A stretch of 64,000 nucleotides of DNA. Origin: Halichoerus grypus. Its lineage: Eukaryota; Chordata; Mammalia; Carnivora; Phocidae. The stretch covers positions 164,888,437 to 164,952,436 of the forward strand of contig NC_135715.1 in NCBI RefSeq assembly GCF_964656455.1. The letters run 5' to 3'. Shown in pieces: positions 20,289 to 32,290 of the stretch. The position numbers and the translations under genes were made by a program. The notes under the pieces are model-generated. The model was not told the DNA's origin and searched no databases. It worked only from the letters and a program-made list of their open reading frames with translations. How positions within the stretch are numbered: the stretch's first letter is position 1; each line of letters starts with the position of its first letter.

Positions 20289-23200
20289 ATCAACCCAAAA
20301 TGAGAGACTTCTTACGAATACTGCGTCACCTCCTGAAGTGGTTCCTGTTGATGATTCTGTTTCTGAAGGAGCGACTGAGGATGCTGCTGGAGTCAAAGGA
20401 GAGAGCTCCACCAAGGGTTTTGAACCTAGTAAAGAGTTGCATTCTAGACCCAGCAAATCTCAGGAATATATACAGGGTGTTTCAGTTAGACCATCAGTTA
20501 TTCAAAAACTGGAGAAGGGACAACAGCAGCCCTTGGGGTTTGTTCAGAAAATTGGGAGTGGCATGAAAGAATTTAATCCAGTTGGTATTGGCCAAGCTAC
20601 ACATACTAGACCAAGCTTAATATGTCCATCAGTGATTTCTAGTGCTCCTGCTAGTTGTTTAGCTGGAAGTTCCTTTGATAGACCAGTTACAACTAAAACT
20701 ACTAGGTTACCAGCTGCAGCCAGTTCAGATTCAGTCAGAAAATGTGACCCAAACAAAGTTGACAGATACGTTGAACAGCCAGACAGGGGCTCTAGAAATC
20801 CTGTGCTGTCATCCAGTCTAGAAACTTCTTCAGTTTCCTATCAGAAACGTAAAGAACCAAATAGGAAATCTTTAGGTACGAATTCAGATAAATTGATTAT
20901 ACAGGAAGATGAAAAATCTCAGTGTAAAACTTTGTCAGCTGGCGCTAAAGTCCGTGAATTTATGGGCACTGAAGGCTCCTTAAAATCTGAATCTCTTTCC
21001 AAATTAGCTGTCAACCAAGGAATCAACCTGAATAAAAGTGGCATGCCTTCTAATAAAGGAATCTTTGAAGATGCTACTGCAAAGCACCGTGGGAAATTCT
21101 TTTCTGATATGGATCATACCCAAGAGGAAAAGCATTTGGTTTTTAATAAGTCAGCCTTTTTGGGACAGAAGAGCTCAGTGATTTCTGAAGTGAAGTTTGC
21201 TCGTGGCTCTCTTCAGTCAGCGTCTGATCAACCCGAAGAGGCTGCGCAAGACCTTTGGAAAGAGGAGCAGGTTGACCAAGAAGATAAAAACTATGAATCA
21301 AGAGCTTCTGAAATGAGTTTTGACTGCAGTTCCCCTTTTCATTCACCGACTGATGAATCTAAGGTGACTGCCAAAGAAATAAACCTTTCAAAGGAAGCAT
21401 ATGCCGATTTGCAGTGTAAGAATAATAAATCTTTCATTTCTGAAGTAAGTTCTGATCGTGACGGCTCTCTTCCGTTGGCTACCAACCGAACTCAAGTAAT
21501 TGTTAAAGGTGTAAGGGTTCAGAAGGCAAAGCCTATTAGCCTGGTTGATGAAAGCTATGAATCTAGTGATTCTGAGATTAATTTTGAATGTGATGCCTTA
21601 CTTCAGTCAACCAATGACTACCCCCAACAACCTGCAAAAGAAGTAAACCTTCCTAAGGAGGAACACATTGACTTGGTTGATAAGAACTATGGATCTAGTA
21701 GCTCCGAAGTAAGTACTGATTCTCCATTTCCTCTTCAGTCAGTGGGCGACCAACTCCCAGTGGCTGCCACAGAAGCGAAACTTCAGAAGGTTCACATTGG
21801 CTTGGTTGATAAGAACTATGGTTCGAGTTGTTCTGAAACAAGTATTGATAATGATGCTTCTCCTCAGTCAGTAGTTGAGCATCCCCACCTGGTTGTCAAA
21901 GAAAGAAACCTAAAGGATAGACAGGTCTACCTGAAAGATAAGAACCTTAAATCCACCAGTGCTAAAGCCCATCTTGATTATGCGGTCTCCCTTGAGACAG
22001 TGACTGATGAATCTCAGAGGACTGTTGAAGAAATACGTCTTCTGGAGGAGAAGAATGAACCTGTGGATATGAACTATGATTCTCACGGTTCTGAAATGAG
22101 TTTTCACACTGATGCTCGATTAGTGGCTGGCCAATCCAGAGTAATAGTTAAAAAAGTGAACCCCCGAGAAGTAGCTGTTGACCTGGAGGATAAGAGCGTT
22201 AAGTCTAGCAATTCTGATCAAAGTTCTGATTCTCGTGCTTCTCTTTATCAGTCAGCTAGTGATCAACGTGAAATAAGTCTGAAAGAGTTAAATGTTGACA
22301 TGGAAGTTAAGAGCTATGGGTGCTCCAGTTCTGAGTTGACTTTTGAATCTGATCCCCCTGCCATGTCAGGTACTGAGCAGTCTGAGATGGACATGGAAGA
22401 AATAAGAAAAAGGCACATTAACTTGGAAGGTGAGCACTCCGGGTCAAATAGTTCTGCAATAACTTTTGATTCTGATATTCTTCTTCGCTCAGGAGTTGAC
22501 CAGTCTCAAGTGGCTATTTATGTGGAGGAACCTAGTCCTCTGGAAAACAAGACTAATAAATCTTGTGTTGCTGAAATAACCTTTGATTCTGATATACCTG
22601 TTCATTCGGGGACTAATCAACCGGAACTGGCTGTTAAAGACATAATCATTCAGAAAGAAGAATATATACACTTAGGGAGGAAGAATGAAGAACCCAGTGG
22701 TTCTGAAATAAGTTTGGATTTTTATGTCCCTCCTCATTCAGTGACTGACCCTCCTGAAGTAGCTATGGAAAAGCTAAATCTTCAAAAAGAAGAGCAGATA
22801 TACTTAGAAAATAAGGACAGTGAACCTAGTGGTTCCGGATTAAGTTTGGATTATGGTATTTTTCATTCAATGACTGGACATTCTACAGATCCCATTAAAG
22901 AAATGAATCTTCAGGAAGAGCACATACACTTGGGAAATAAAGGTAATGTGCCTAATGTTTCTGAAATCAGTTTGAAATCTGACATTTCTTATCATTTAAT
23001 GACTGATCATCCTAACATAGCTGTTAATGAGATAAGCCATCAGAAAGAACATATACACTTACAAGATAAGGATAATGCATTAAGTGTTTATGAAACAAGT
23101 TTGGATTCTGGTGTCCATCTTCATCAGTCAGTGACTCACAAGCCTGAAACAGCTGTTAAAGAAATATGGCTTCAAAAAGAAAGACATGCTAAATTCAAAA

Positions 23201-26200
23201 GTAAAAGTGCTAAATTTAGTGGTTCTGAAACAGATTCTGACATCCCTCATTATTTAGTGACTGAACCTCAGATAGCTGTCAAAGAAATCAATGTTCAGAA
23301 AGAAGAACGTGTTCTAGAAAAAAAGAGTGATAAATATAGCAGTTCTGGAATAATGTTTGGTTCTGATGTCCTTCCTCACTTAATGACTGAAACACCTCAC
23401 ATTGCTGTTTTGAAGGAGGACCATGTTGCCCCAGAAGGTAAAACTACTGGCTCTAGAGGTTTTGCAGTAAATTTGGATATTGGTGCCCCTCTTCATTCAG
23501 TCATTGGCCAACCTCAGCTAACCCGCTTGAAGGAACAAAATGTTCATCTGGAAGATAAAAAGCGTGAATCTAGTCATTGTAAAATAAGATATGATTCTGG
23601 TGACCCTCTTCAGCTGTTGACTGGACAATTTCAGGAAGTGGTTAAGAAAACAAACCTGAGGAAGGAAGGGAAAGTTGTAATGAAAAATAAAATGGTTCAA
23701 ACTAAAGGTTCTAAATTAATACGTGCTTCTGGTGTTTCTCTTCAGTCTGTGGCTGATAAACCTGAAGGGGCTATTAAACGAGTAAACCTTGAGAATGAAG
23801 GTCATGTGAACGTGGAAGATAAGAACAGCCAATGTAGTGGTTCTGAAATGAGTTTGGATTCCGATTTCTTGGTTGAGTCAATAATTGATCAACCTCAAAT
23901 AACTATTTTGGATCAGGACCATATTGAGCTAGAAGATAAGCACAGTCAATCTGGTGGTTCTGAAATGAGTTTTGATTCTGAGGATCCTCTTCAGTCAGTG
24001 GCTGAGCAGGTTAGAGAAACTGTTAAAGAAATAAGCCTTTGGAAGGATGAAGTTGATGTGGAAGATAAGAGGGATGAACCCAAGGGTTTTGAAATGGTGT
24101 ATGATTCTAATGTCCTTTTTCAGTCAGTGGCTGCCCAAACTGAAGAAGTCGTTAAGGGGATGAACCTTTGGAAGGAGCATGTTGACTTGCAAGGGAAGAT
24201 TGTGGAAGCTAGTGACCCTAAAATAAATTTTGATTCTAATGAATCTTTTCAGTCTGTGGCTAATGAAATTCAAGATGCTATTGCAGAAATAAATCTTCTG
24301 AGGGAAGGACATGTTTGTCTGGACGATAAGGGCTATGAACCCAGTGATTCTGAAATAATTTATGTTTCAGATGTCCCTCTTCAATCAGTGGTTGAGCAAC
24401 CACACCTTCTCGAAGGGGAACATGCCAGTTTGGAAGATAAGAGCAGTATCGCTTGTCCTGAAATAACTTTTATTTCTGATGATCATCTTCAGTCAGTGGC
24501 TGACCAGCTTCAAAAGTCTGTTAAAGAAGTCGGTCTTTGGAAGGAAGACCATATTTACCTGGAAGATAAGAGCTATAAACTAGGTGACTTCGAAGTAAGT
24601 TATGATTCTGATGTTCCTGTTCACTTCGTGACTGATCAGTCTCCTCTGGCTGTCAAAGAAATAAACTTGCAAAAGAGGGGTCATCATGACCTAGAAGATA
24701 AGAGCTGTGGACCCAGTGTTTCTGAAATAAAATGTGATTCTGGTATTCATTTTCAGTTAGAGGTTGACCAATCTCAAGTGGTGTGCAAAGAAATAGATCT
24801 TCCAAAGGAAGGGCATCTTGGCATGGAAATAAAGAGCAGTGAACCGAGTGATTCTGAATTAATGTGTGATTCTGATGTCCCTCTTGAAATAGTGGTTAAT
24901 GAACTTCAAGTGTCAGTTAAAGAAGCAAATCTTCGAAAGATGCTATTTGTGGACCTGGTGACCAGTGATAGTGATTGTGAAGTGATTGCTGAGTCTGATA
25001 TGCCTTTTCAGCCAGTGATTGACTCACCTCACATGACTGTCAAAGAAATCAATTGTATAAATACGGAAGGTTATGATCTGGAAGGTGAGTGCTGTGACTC
25101 CTGTGGTTCTGAAATAGGATATGTTTGTGAAGCCTCTCCTCAATCACTGGCACACCAATCCAAAGAGACTTTCAAAGTAGTAAACCAGAAGAAAGACTAT
25201 ATTATTCTGCAGGAGTCAAGCTGTGAGTCTTATGGTTCTGAAATAAATTTTCAAATAGATCCCCCAGATCGGTCTGTGACTCTCTCATCACAAGGGTCTG
25301 ATAAAGAAATGGTGAAATACATTGACTCGGAAGAGAAGAGTTGTGGATCTGATAGTCCTAAAACAAATTTCAAATGGGAAGACGATTCTCAGCCAATGGC
25401 TGACCAGCTTCAGGAAGAAGACAAAGGAATCAACATTTGTCAGAGGAAAGGTCTCGAAACTATTGGCCGAAAAGATAAGCACTGTGAATCTCCTGTTTCT
25501 GCAGTGCGTTGTAATGCCTCTTCTGGGTCAGCCGTCCATCAAAGGGCTAGTAAAGGAAAACTTCTGAAGTTAAAACATGCAGATCCAGAAAGTATGAGCT
25601 GTGAACCATGTGGTTCCGGAATGAGTTTTCAGTGTGAGCTCTCTCTTCAGTCTGACACTGACCATACTCAAGAAGCTGTTAATAAAAAAGGACTATATAA
25701 GAAGATGTCTCTGGACCTAGAAGAAACAAACCGCGATTCCCATTCAAACTCTATTTTCGTGGTTGATCCTGTCAGGAACCTGGAAAAGGCAAAGGAGGTC
25801 ATAGAAGACAATCCGGATGAACCTGTTCTTGAAGCCTTGCCTCATGTCCCTCCTTCATTTGTAGGGAAAACATGGTCTCAAATAATGAGAGAAGATGACA
25901 TGAAAATTAATGCTCTTGTCAAGGAATTTAAGGAGGGTCGTTTCCACTGTTACTTTGATGATGACTGTGAGACCAGGAAAATAAAAAAAAAAAATTTGAA
26001 TGAAGGAAAAAAGATTACCTGGACTGACCCGAGTCAGGACACTGCAGCAATTCAAGTTCTTTCAGATTGTGATGATAATGCAGGTGGCATTTCAGATACC
26101 GATGACTTTTCAGTGGCCTTAGATAAATCTAGCCATCATTCTACAGTAAAGAGGCCTTATTATGAACAATCATGGCGACTGGCTTCTCGATGTCAGGCTG

Positions 26201-27507
26201 TAAAAGTCAGCCATGGAACTCAAACCAATTTCACAAACCAGTCAGACACACAAGACAGTGGACAGGAGGACGACTCACCAACAGGGAAGCGTTCGCTTCT
26301 ACAGGACAAAAAAACAAAAAAGAAAGTGAAAATTGGAACACTTGAATTTCCTGAAACATGTACTAAAGTTTTGAAGCCTTTGCAACCCAATGCCTTAGTC
26401 TACGTTATTTCTTCAAATATGAAATTTCAGGACAGTGAAACTGCCAACTTCTCTAAAAAATACCGCACCCCCAGAAGTCGAGATGTTAGCATAGAGTACA
26501 AATATAAACGGAGCTCCTTTAATTACTATGACCCATTGAATAAGAAAATTGTAATTAATCCTCCACTGAGCATAGATGTATCAGACCCTGACAGAACTAA
26601 CTGGCTTCAAGCTCATCTCAGCGACCTGAGCTCCAGTTCAGGCGAGGAAGATGCTGAAGATTGTGACCCAACAGCCGTTTTGACCATAAGGGATGAATTA
26701 CTGGCCTATCCGGGGGCCCCCGTTTCTCCTGAGCCAGTGCCAAGGCCAGGGACTTCGAGCGCTGGTGCAGCTCCAAAGGAAAGGAACTTCCAGGTAACGC
26801 TCGTGGACCGCGATGCCGCCGGGACCTCTTCAAAAGCAGTTACCCGTAAGTTCTTAGAGGGTAGAAAGAAAATTCAGAGGCGGAGGATGACAACGAACGA
26901 TAATAAGCCAGGTTTCCCCCAGAAGGTTTACAAACCAATTAGTCTCCACCCACAACCCAGAATCGCTTCAGAAAAACGGCCAATTTGGATTCAGACCAAA
27001 CTAAATGATATAATTCGGAAGTATCTTTCAAAATACTCGGCCTTCTTGCGTCGCAAATACCAGTCCAGGAGCGCCTTCATTAGACTGCATCTGAAGAAGA
27101 AGAACCGCGACGTCGCTAAGTTAAAGAAAGCGAAGAGCCCCACGCACATGGTTTTGAGGTCGTCGGTTTCGCGGGTTCCCTCGGGTCCGCGGGTTCCCTC
27201 GGGTCCGCGGGTTCCCTCGGGTCCGCAGGGTCCCTCCGCGCCGCCGGGTCCGCCGGGTCCGCCGGTGGCGGCTGCTGAGGAGCAGTTGATCGCTGCCCCC
27301 GGCTCTGCTCCCAAGCAACCTGGGCAGGGTTCTCGCCCCCCTGCAGGAAGAAAGAGGAATGGTGGTAAAAAACGCCCGAGGAAGAGAAGAAGGCTTTCTC
27401 GACCTGTGAAGATATATGCTTTGAGAAGCTTATATTCTCAGGTACCATACTCCGATAGGATGAGGACTCGGCTATCAAACAAACCGCGGGCTAATGAGAC
27501 CACCTAG
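20289..27507 (+). CDS. ZDBF2: ZDBF2 giant terminal coding exon (DBF-type zinc finger protein 2)
   Basis: The acceptor is ccttgctttttag at 20288. The frame continues from exon 13964-14091 (AG + A = Arg63) and stays open to TAG at 27505-27507, giving a full protein of about 2468 residues, close to known mammalian ZDBF2. Residues about 64-360 are Ser/Lys-rich and low in order. Residues about 361-1864 are some 35 degenerate repeats of about 42 residues with anchors like [17 protein letters not shown] and LQSVTDQP..AVKEINL. Residues from about 1918 ([31 protein letters not shown]) form a non-repeated block likely to be the conserved core of this exon. Near residue 2358 lies a three-copy RVPSGP run, then a basic tail ([16 protein letters not shown], about 2416-2431) that looks like a nuclear localisation signal. 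An A12 run in the coding strand at 25983-25994 is in frame. In human and mouse the gene is imprinted (paternal allele), and in mice it affects growth and feeding. The molecular role of the protein is not established. Confidence 0.95.
21181..25690 (+). repeat. ZDBF2: Coding tandem array: about 35 degenerate 126-bp (42-residue) units in ZDBF2
   Basis: Reading the protein, a unit recurs about 35 times: an acidic/Lys turn (LEDKNY), a Ser-rich patch ([10 protein letters not shown]), a Leu-Gln-Ser-Val patch (LQSVTDQP) and a [11 protein letters not shown] helix-like stretch. Spacing is mostly 40-46 residues. Copies have diverged a good deal but keep frame, and no stop occurs. Many S-x-x-E/D motifs would suit casein kinase 2, which is inference. 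The array accounts for about 60 percent of the protein. Confidence 0.85.
27172..27225 (+). repeat. ZDBF2: GC-rich 18-bp minisatellite, three perfect copies, coding RVPSGP
   Basis: The unit CGGGTTCCCTCGGGTCCG is repeated three times without change and is followed by related GGTCCC/GGTCCG triplets (27226-27265) coding Gly-Pro-rich residues. The perfect identity and high CpG content, in an exon that is otherwise AT-rich, point to recent expansion. Copy number may vary between individuals or species. Confidence 0.85.
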
Positions 27508-28503
27508 AAGTGTTGAGGCTAGCTGAGGATTCAGTACTTCACTTGAAATATATTTGTGCACATAGCTTTCCCAGCTTTGGTGAAAAAATTTTACCTTCAA
27601 CTATTTTGCTACAGACATTATTTTTCAGAACTTTTATAATTGATTTAAAATTAGTGTTTAAGGTCCTTTTTTTTTTTTTTGAGATTTAAACTCATCCTTC
27701 GTCCATTTGCCGTAGAAGAGCTTCATCTTAATTTATATCCATCATTTAGCACAGTATATATACATTTTTTTCTCCCTCAAATCATGTCCCTCTTATTTAT
27801 TTTTTATAATTGTATCTCATGTCAGCAGGTTATAATATTGCAAAAATGAATGTGGCAAACATTAAATGCTATCTTATTTTTCCTTTTTAAAAACTGAAAC
27901 AAAGGAATATGTACTTCTCTGCGTTTCAGAGTGGCATTGTCAAAATCATATTCTAACTGGATAATTAAAAAGAAGAAACTAGAATAAGTTATCTCCACTT
28001 TCGAGTGAGGTTGATTTAAATAATCAGAAACAAAATATAATTGATCTTTCTTTTAAAAGCATCCAAGGAAACGAGATTCCATAATCTTTACTCCAGTTTT
28101 TAAAAACTGCCTAGTGATTTTATATACGTAAACACAAACTCCTCCTTCTTCATTTAAATTGGATTTGCAAGTCTCTAACTTTCCTTATTTGGACACATGC
28201 ACATATACGATCTCTGTGGGTTTTTCTTTAGCATTATTAGATCTTAAGGGGAAAATGATCTTGCCAGTGTAATTATGTTTTCTACCACCTTTATTCCCCT
28301 CCACCTGAAGTGCTGGTGGTTTAATATGAAAATCTGGGTTATCTTTATGGCCTTACCTCTTAAAAATATTTCAGCCACTATCACATCATTTTCTGTAATT
28401 ATTGAACTGAGATTGAACTGAAATTATTGGGTTGGTAATTTGGGCAGACCATTAATTGTTGTCATTAACAAATTCTTTGTAATCTTAATATTTCAAAAGA
28501 TCT

Positions 28504-28509
28504 AATAAA
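28504..28509 (+). terminator. ZDBF2: Alternative proximal poly(A) signal
   Basis: AATAAA about 1 kb after the stop, followed within 60 bases by only weak GT content. It could give a short 3'UTR isoform. Confidence 0.25.
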
Positions 28510-30191
28510 ACATAACCTACGTGGAGGCCAGTTTTGCAAGGGAAAAACTACATATTTGTATATTCGTTTGGCTTTCCTTAAACTTGCTAACTGATTTTAA
28601 TAGTTCAAACAAAAGACGTTAAGATAAGCAGTTGGGTCTGAGATACTCAGAATATGTTTAGATCCTTTATTCAGAGACACTGGTTGAGCTGGTACAGACG
28701 CATCCAATTACCCTGTTAAGACAAGGATCCTGGATCCTTTTCTATCGTTAATGTTAAAGGAAACATGAATTTCAACTATCTTGTATAAACCACATTTTAT
28801 TGAAACTAGATCAGTGTACCATGATTTCAGAGATAAAAATGTGTTACTTTAGAATTAATGAAATATAGTGTAACAGTTGGTGTCTAAATGTAGTTTTATT
28901 TCAGGGGCCGTTTTTAACCTGTGGGTATGTTATGATGGTGTTCTGTTGTAATTTCTTTACTTCTAAATTTAAAACTAATTCTGTTGAAAAACAAATGGGC
29001 AAATGTTTATATTTTTAGTTGCAAAGTAACTCCAACCTTGCCTCATATACAAACATATTTTAATTCCCTTTCTTAAAATAGTACTATGGGCCACTAATTT
29101 AAAATAACCCTCCAATTTTAATTTAGAAAGAAAACTGTCCTACTGATTAGGAAGTAAACAAGCAGTTAATATGTAAAGATATTCTATTTGTGGATATTGG
29201 TGTCTTTTTTTTCCTGTAAAGTAGACACGGTAATTTCCTTAAGTACTATTAGTAGGCATTCTGGATGCTTTAGGTTTAAGTTAAAAAGCAGGAGATCATC
29301 TGGAAATAATGTACTCAATGATTATGATGTGTCATATCTATTGTGATTGCATCACGCAGAGAGGACAGTTCTTATAAGTCAAATGATTAAAAGCAGTTAA
29401 AAAATTTTACTACTTTTTTCATATTGGTGACTCTTCTAAATACCATTTTTCTGAGAGAAAAAAGGTTTATATTTAAAATTTATATTATTAAAAATATCAA
29501 AGTATATTACAGTCCTGATTATTTTTTTTTTAACATTTTGGAAATGTTTATAAGTTCCTGTAGTCATTACTTTAGACAAGCTTGAAAACTTGAAATTGGA
29601 AAAATTATAATTTAAATTAAATTAGAAATGAATTACTTTCAGAATTTGGTAGGATACAAGATGTGCCCCTTTGTCAAAATATATTTTGGCTTCATTTGCC
29701 GATTAGATGAAACAGTTGGATGTTTTTTGTGTAGTCAAGAGTGCATTAAATTCTTTTAATAGTGAAAAATCAAGTTATAACCACAATGAATATTTTATTA
29801 ATCTTGTCCTTGTTCAGTATCTTGCATAAATTTTTATTATAATTGTCCCAAGTTATACAGTGTGTGGACAATATTGTGTGAAGTGTGTTTTGCATTTGTG
29901 CATTTAAATTATTTGTGTAATTAGGGCTCTGAGTGACACTTTTTGGTAAAGAGAAACTATATTTAAATATTCAAGCAAGTATATATTTCCATGTAAAGCT
30001 AATGTGAAGACTAATGTATTTTTTATAATGCAGTTTAAAGAGTAAATTTGTTTTCAAAGTTGCCAAGATAAAATTTATCAAATATTGAAATTTGTCTCTA
30101 CTTTCTCCTCATGTTAGGAAGTTTTTCTGGGAATACTTAAGGAATCAGAGAATAATGAAAACGAGTTCATTTTATAAATGGTCTTAGAGAT

Positions 30192-30197
30192 AATAAA
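30192..30197 (+). terminator. ZDBF2: Candidate poly(A) signal of ZDBF2
   Basis: AATAAA lies about 2.7 kb after the stop, with a GT-rich element about 20 bases further on (30211-30224). It is also the last such signal before the flank changes character. Use is inferred. Confidence 0.4.
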
Positions 30198-30215
30198 TAA
30201 GAGAATATAAATGTT

Positions 30216-31020
30216 GATGCTGGTGAGGAAATAGTTTAACCAAAGATACACAGGTATGTTCATGGAGTACTTATTTCAAAGGATTAAAATTAAACAACTA
30301 TTTATTTCTCTGGTGGAGTAGCGGGTTAGCAACTTTTCACTTTGTATACCTGTATTGAAAGAGTCAGTGAACAGGACTGAGTTCAGGAGGCAGAAGCTAC
30401 ATCATTATTTGACACCTGCTGGGAAGAGAGAACTTCAGTGCCTCCAGTGTCATAGTGCATGTTATAAAGGACAAGAAAACATGGAAAAGTATACATATGT
30501 CACTGAGGTCGGGGCCTTGGGCCTCAATAGTATTGATTTCTGGGTTTTTTTGGTCCAGGATTATATTGCTAAGATGTAACAACAGCCTACTCTCTGTGAT
30601 TCAAAAATTACTGAAGTAAAAATATGTGATGGATGTCCATATTCGCTAAAGGACTTTTATGTGTAGAAATAAAATGTGGAACATACTGAAAAATCATGTA
30701 ATTAGGGAATTAACACATCAAAATGTCAACTTGAGAAGATGAGAGGCTGAGGAAGAGTCTCAACATTTCCTTAAACTTTATTTAGACCCAAAATATTAGG
30801 GAAATGATATAGTAAGTTTCCTTTGTTCTTCTTATACTTTATATGTATATTTAAAAAGTTTTCCCAACATAGTTTAAACTGTTTACCTTGATTAAGAAAT
30901 AGGTCTAGGATGAACTATAATTTGTTGCTGAATCTTTAAATAAGTATGAACTTATACTTTATTTACATTTATAATTTATTATATGCATGTTGTTTTTTTA
31001 CATGCATTTTATTTTCTAAG
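30216..31020. other. Flank after ZDBF2, nothing recognised
   Basis: AT-rich sequence without a recognised repeat or gene. Short ORFs here lack homology and codon structure. Confidence 0.4.
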
Positions 31021-31034
31021 TTTTTAAGCTGGAC

Positions 31035-31069
<35 letters not shown>

Positions 31070-31084
31070 CGTGCGCGCGCGTGT
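31035..31084. repeat. (GT)n(GC)n microsatellite, Z-DNA-prone
   Basis: About 26 bases of GT repeats run straight into a GC/GT alternating purine-pyrimidine block, about 50 bases in all. Such tracts readily take the left-handed form under negative supercoiling. It lies about 0.8 kb after the predicted end of ZDBF2. Confidence 0.9.
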
Positions 31085-31087
31085 CCA

Positions 31088-31215
31088 TCTTGAGCCCTTA
31101 CTTACTAAGTGCCGGGCATTGTTCTGAGCTTTTAACCTGTATTATCTCATTTGATCTTCAAAGAGCCCTATGAGTTAGGTACTGTGATTGTCACTAAATA
31201 GCTCTATGCCTCAAT
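31088..31215 (+). repeat. MIR SINE
   Basis: 'aagtgccgggcattgttctg', 'tattatctcatttgatcttc', 'ccctatgagttaggtactgt' are close to the MIR 5' core. Confidence 0.7.
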
Positions 31216-31289
31216 TTTGGGATTACAAATGAGTTGTTATTTACTGTATTCAGATGGGGATTACAGTCAATCTCCAGTGCCAGGACACC

Positions 31290-31475
31290 ACTAATCTACT
31301 GTCTGTATAGTTTAGCCTTTTCTGGACATTTCATGTAAATGGCATCATACAATATGTGGTGTTTGTGTCTGGCTTCTTTCATTTACTATAGTGTGTTTGA
31401 GGGTCATTCATGTTGTGGCATGTTATCAGTATTTTGTTCTTTTCTTTATAGCTGAATAGTATTTATAATTAGTTT
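31290..31475 (-). repeat. Old L1 fragment, antisense
   Basis: 'ggcatcatacaatatgtggt' and 'gtctggcttctttcatttac' are the well-known antisense L1 3' motifs. Confidence 0.6.
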
Positions 31476-31859
31476 TTAATGAAGCTGGTAACAGAATGCT
31501 GGTCTCCTGATAAATATGATAAAAAGCTGTTAGGCTTGAGGCTAGCTGTTCCTTTATGACTCTCATACCTGTTACCCTTGATTATTACCCCAATTCCAAG
31601 ACCAACTGGATATCTGCCTTTTTAAGTGCCCTTATCCCATACTTGAATGCTTTATACTCCCTCTGTCTTTGATTCTTACTCCCTTTACTGCCCATCTTGG
31701 CATTCTTTTCACTGTGCTTTGTGAATTCTCATTTTCGCTGTCAACACATTATCCTGTGTTTTCTCAATGTTTCACAGTGGATTGCTTGAAGGTAGCCGAA
31801 CCGAGAATCACATCCAAGTTAGCCATTCTCCTCTCCACGGGCTGGAGAGCCGGGCAGTG

Positions 31860-32290
31860 TTGGTGATGGTACTGGTCATGGTGAACATTCTTCTTTACAG
31901 TTACACTTCTCCATAACTCCAGTACACACCATCAAAATCAAGAAATCAGCCTTGATATGGTATAACTCTACTCCACAGACCTCATTTGGATTTTACAGAT
32001 TGTTCTAAAATTTCCTCCAGAGGTCCAGGATTTGACCCAGGATCACACACTGTCATGACTGTTCAGTTTCCTTCTGTATGGAGCAGTTCCTCAGCCTTTC
32101 TTTGTATTTAATAACTTGACATTTTGAAGTGTACAAACCAGTTTCGTTGTGGAATGTCCCTCAGTTTGAGTTTGTCTGGTGTTTCTTTATAGTTAATGCT
32201 TTGCGGGGGTTGGGGGGCAGAAATTCTGTGGACTTTTCAATGTATCATAACTGCAGCCATGTGATGTCAGTTTGAATAAAAGTGGTGATT
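31860..32290 (-). repeat. Old L1 3'UTR fragment, antisense
   Basis: 'tccaggatttgacccaggat' and following text match the L1-derived repeat seen near 15240. It ends in AATAAA-containing text at 32275. Confidence 0.4.

Larger units (their letters stand above)
690..30215 (+). other. ZDBF2: ZDBF2 gene locus (predicted transcription unit)
   Basis: The unit runs from the CpG-island promoter through three coding exons (7604-7663, 13964-14091, 20289-27507) to a candidate poly(A) signal at 30192-30197. Every intron boundary proposed for the coding exons has GT..AG ends and the reading frame is kept across both junctions (phase 0, then phase 2). The gene is known in human and mouse as imprinted, with paternal expression, and controlled by germline methylation further upstream near GPR1; that upstream region is outside the window. 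Both ends of the unit are approximate. Confidence 0.7.
27508..30215 (+). other. ZDBF2: Probable ZDBF2 3'UTR (end approximate)
   Basis: About 2.7 kb of AT-rich DNA follows the stop codon and holds no recognisable young transposon, unlike the rest of the flank. This fits selection for, or youth of, an exonic 3' end. AATAAA signals occur at 28504-28509 and 30192-30197; the second is followed by a GT-rich stretch (tgttgatgctggtg) and is the better candidate. An AGTAAA variant is at 30041-30046. A short and a long isoform are possible. Confidence 0.5.

Noticed and set aside
27172..27225. CRISPR-like direct repeats
   Set aside because: The copies are head-to-tail without spacers, inside a mammalian coding exon.
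26991..27478. Antisense ORFs of 107 and 120 codons over the end of ZDBF2
   Set aside because: They are shadows of the coding strand, open because of the GC-rich minisatellite, with no recognisable product.
30355..30579. Small 74-codon ORF after the gene
   Set aside because: No start context, homology or conservation evidence; the antisense strand is also open.
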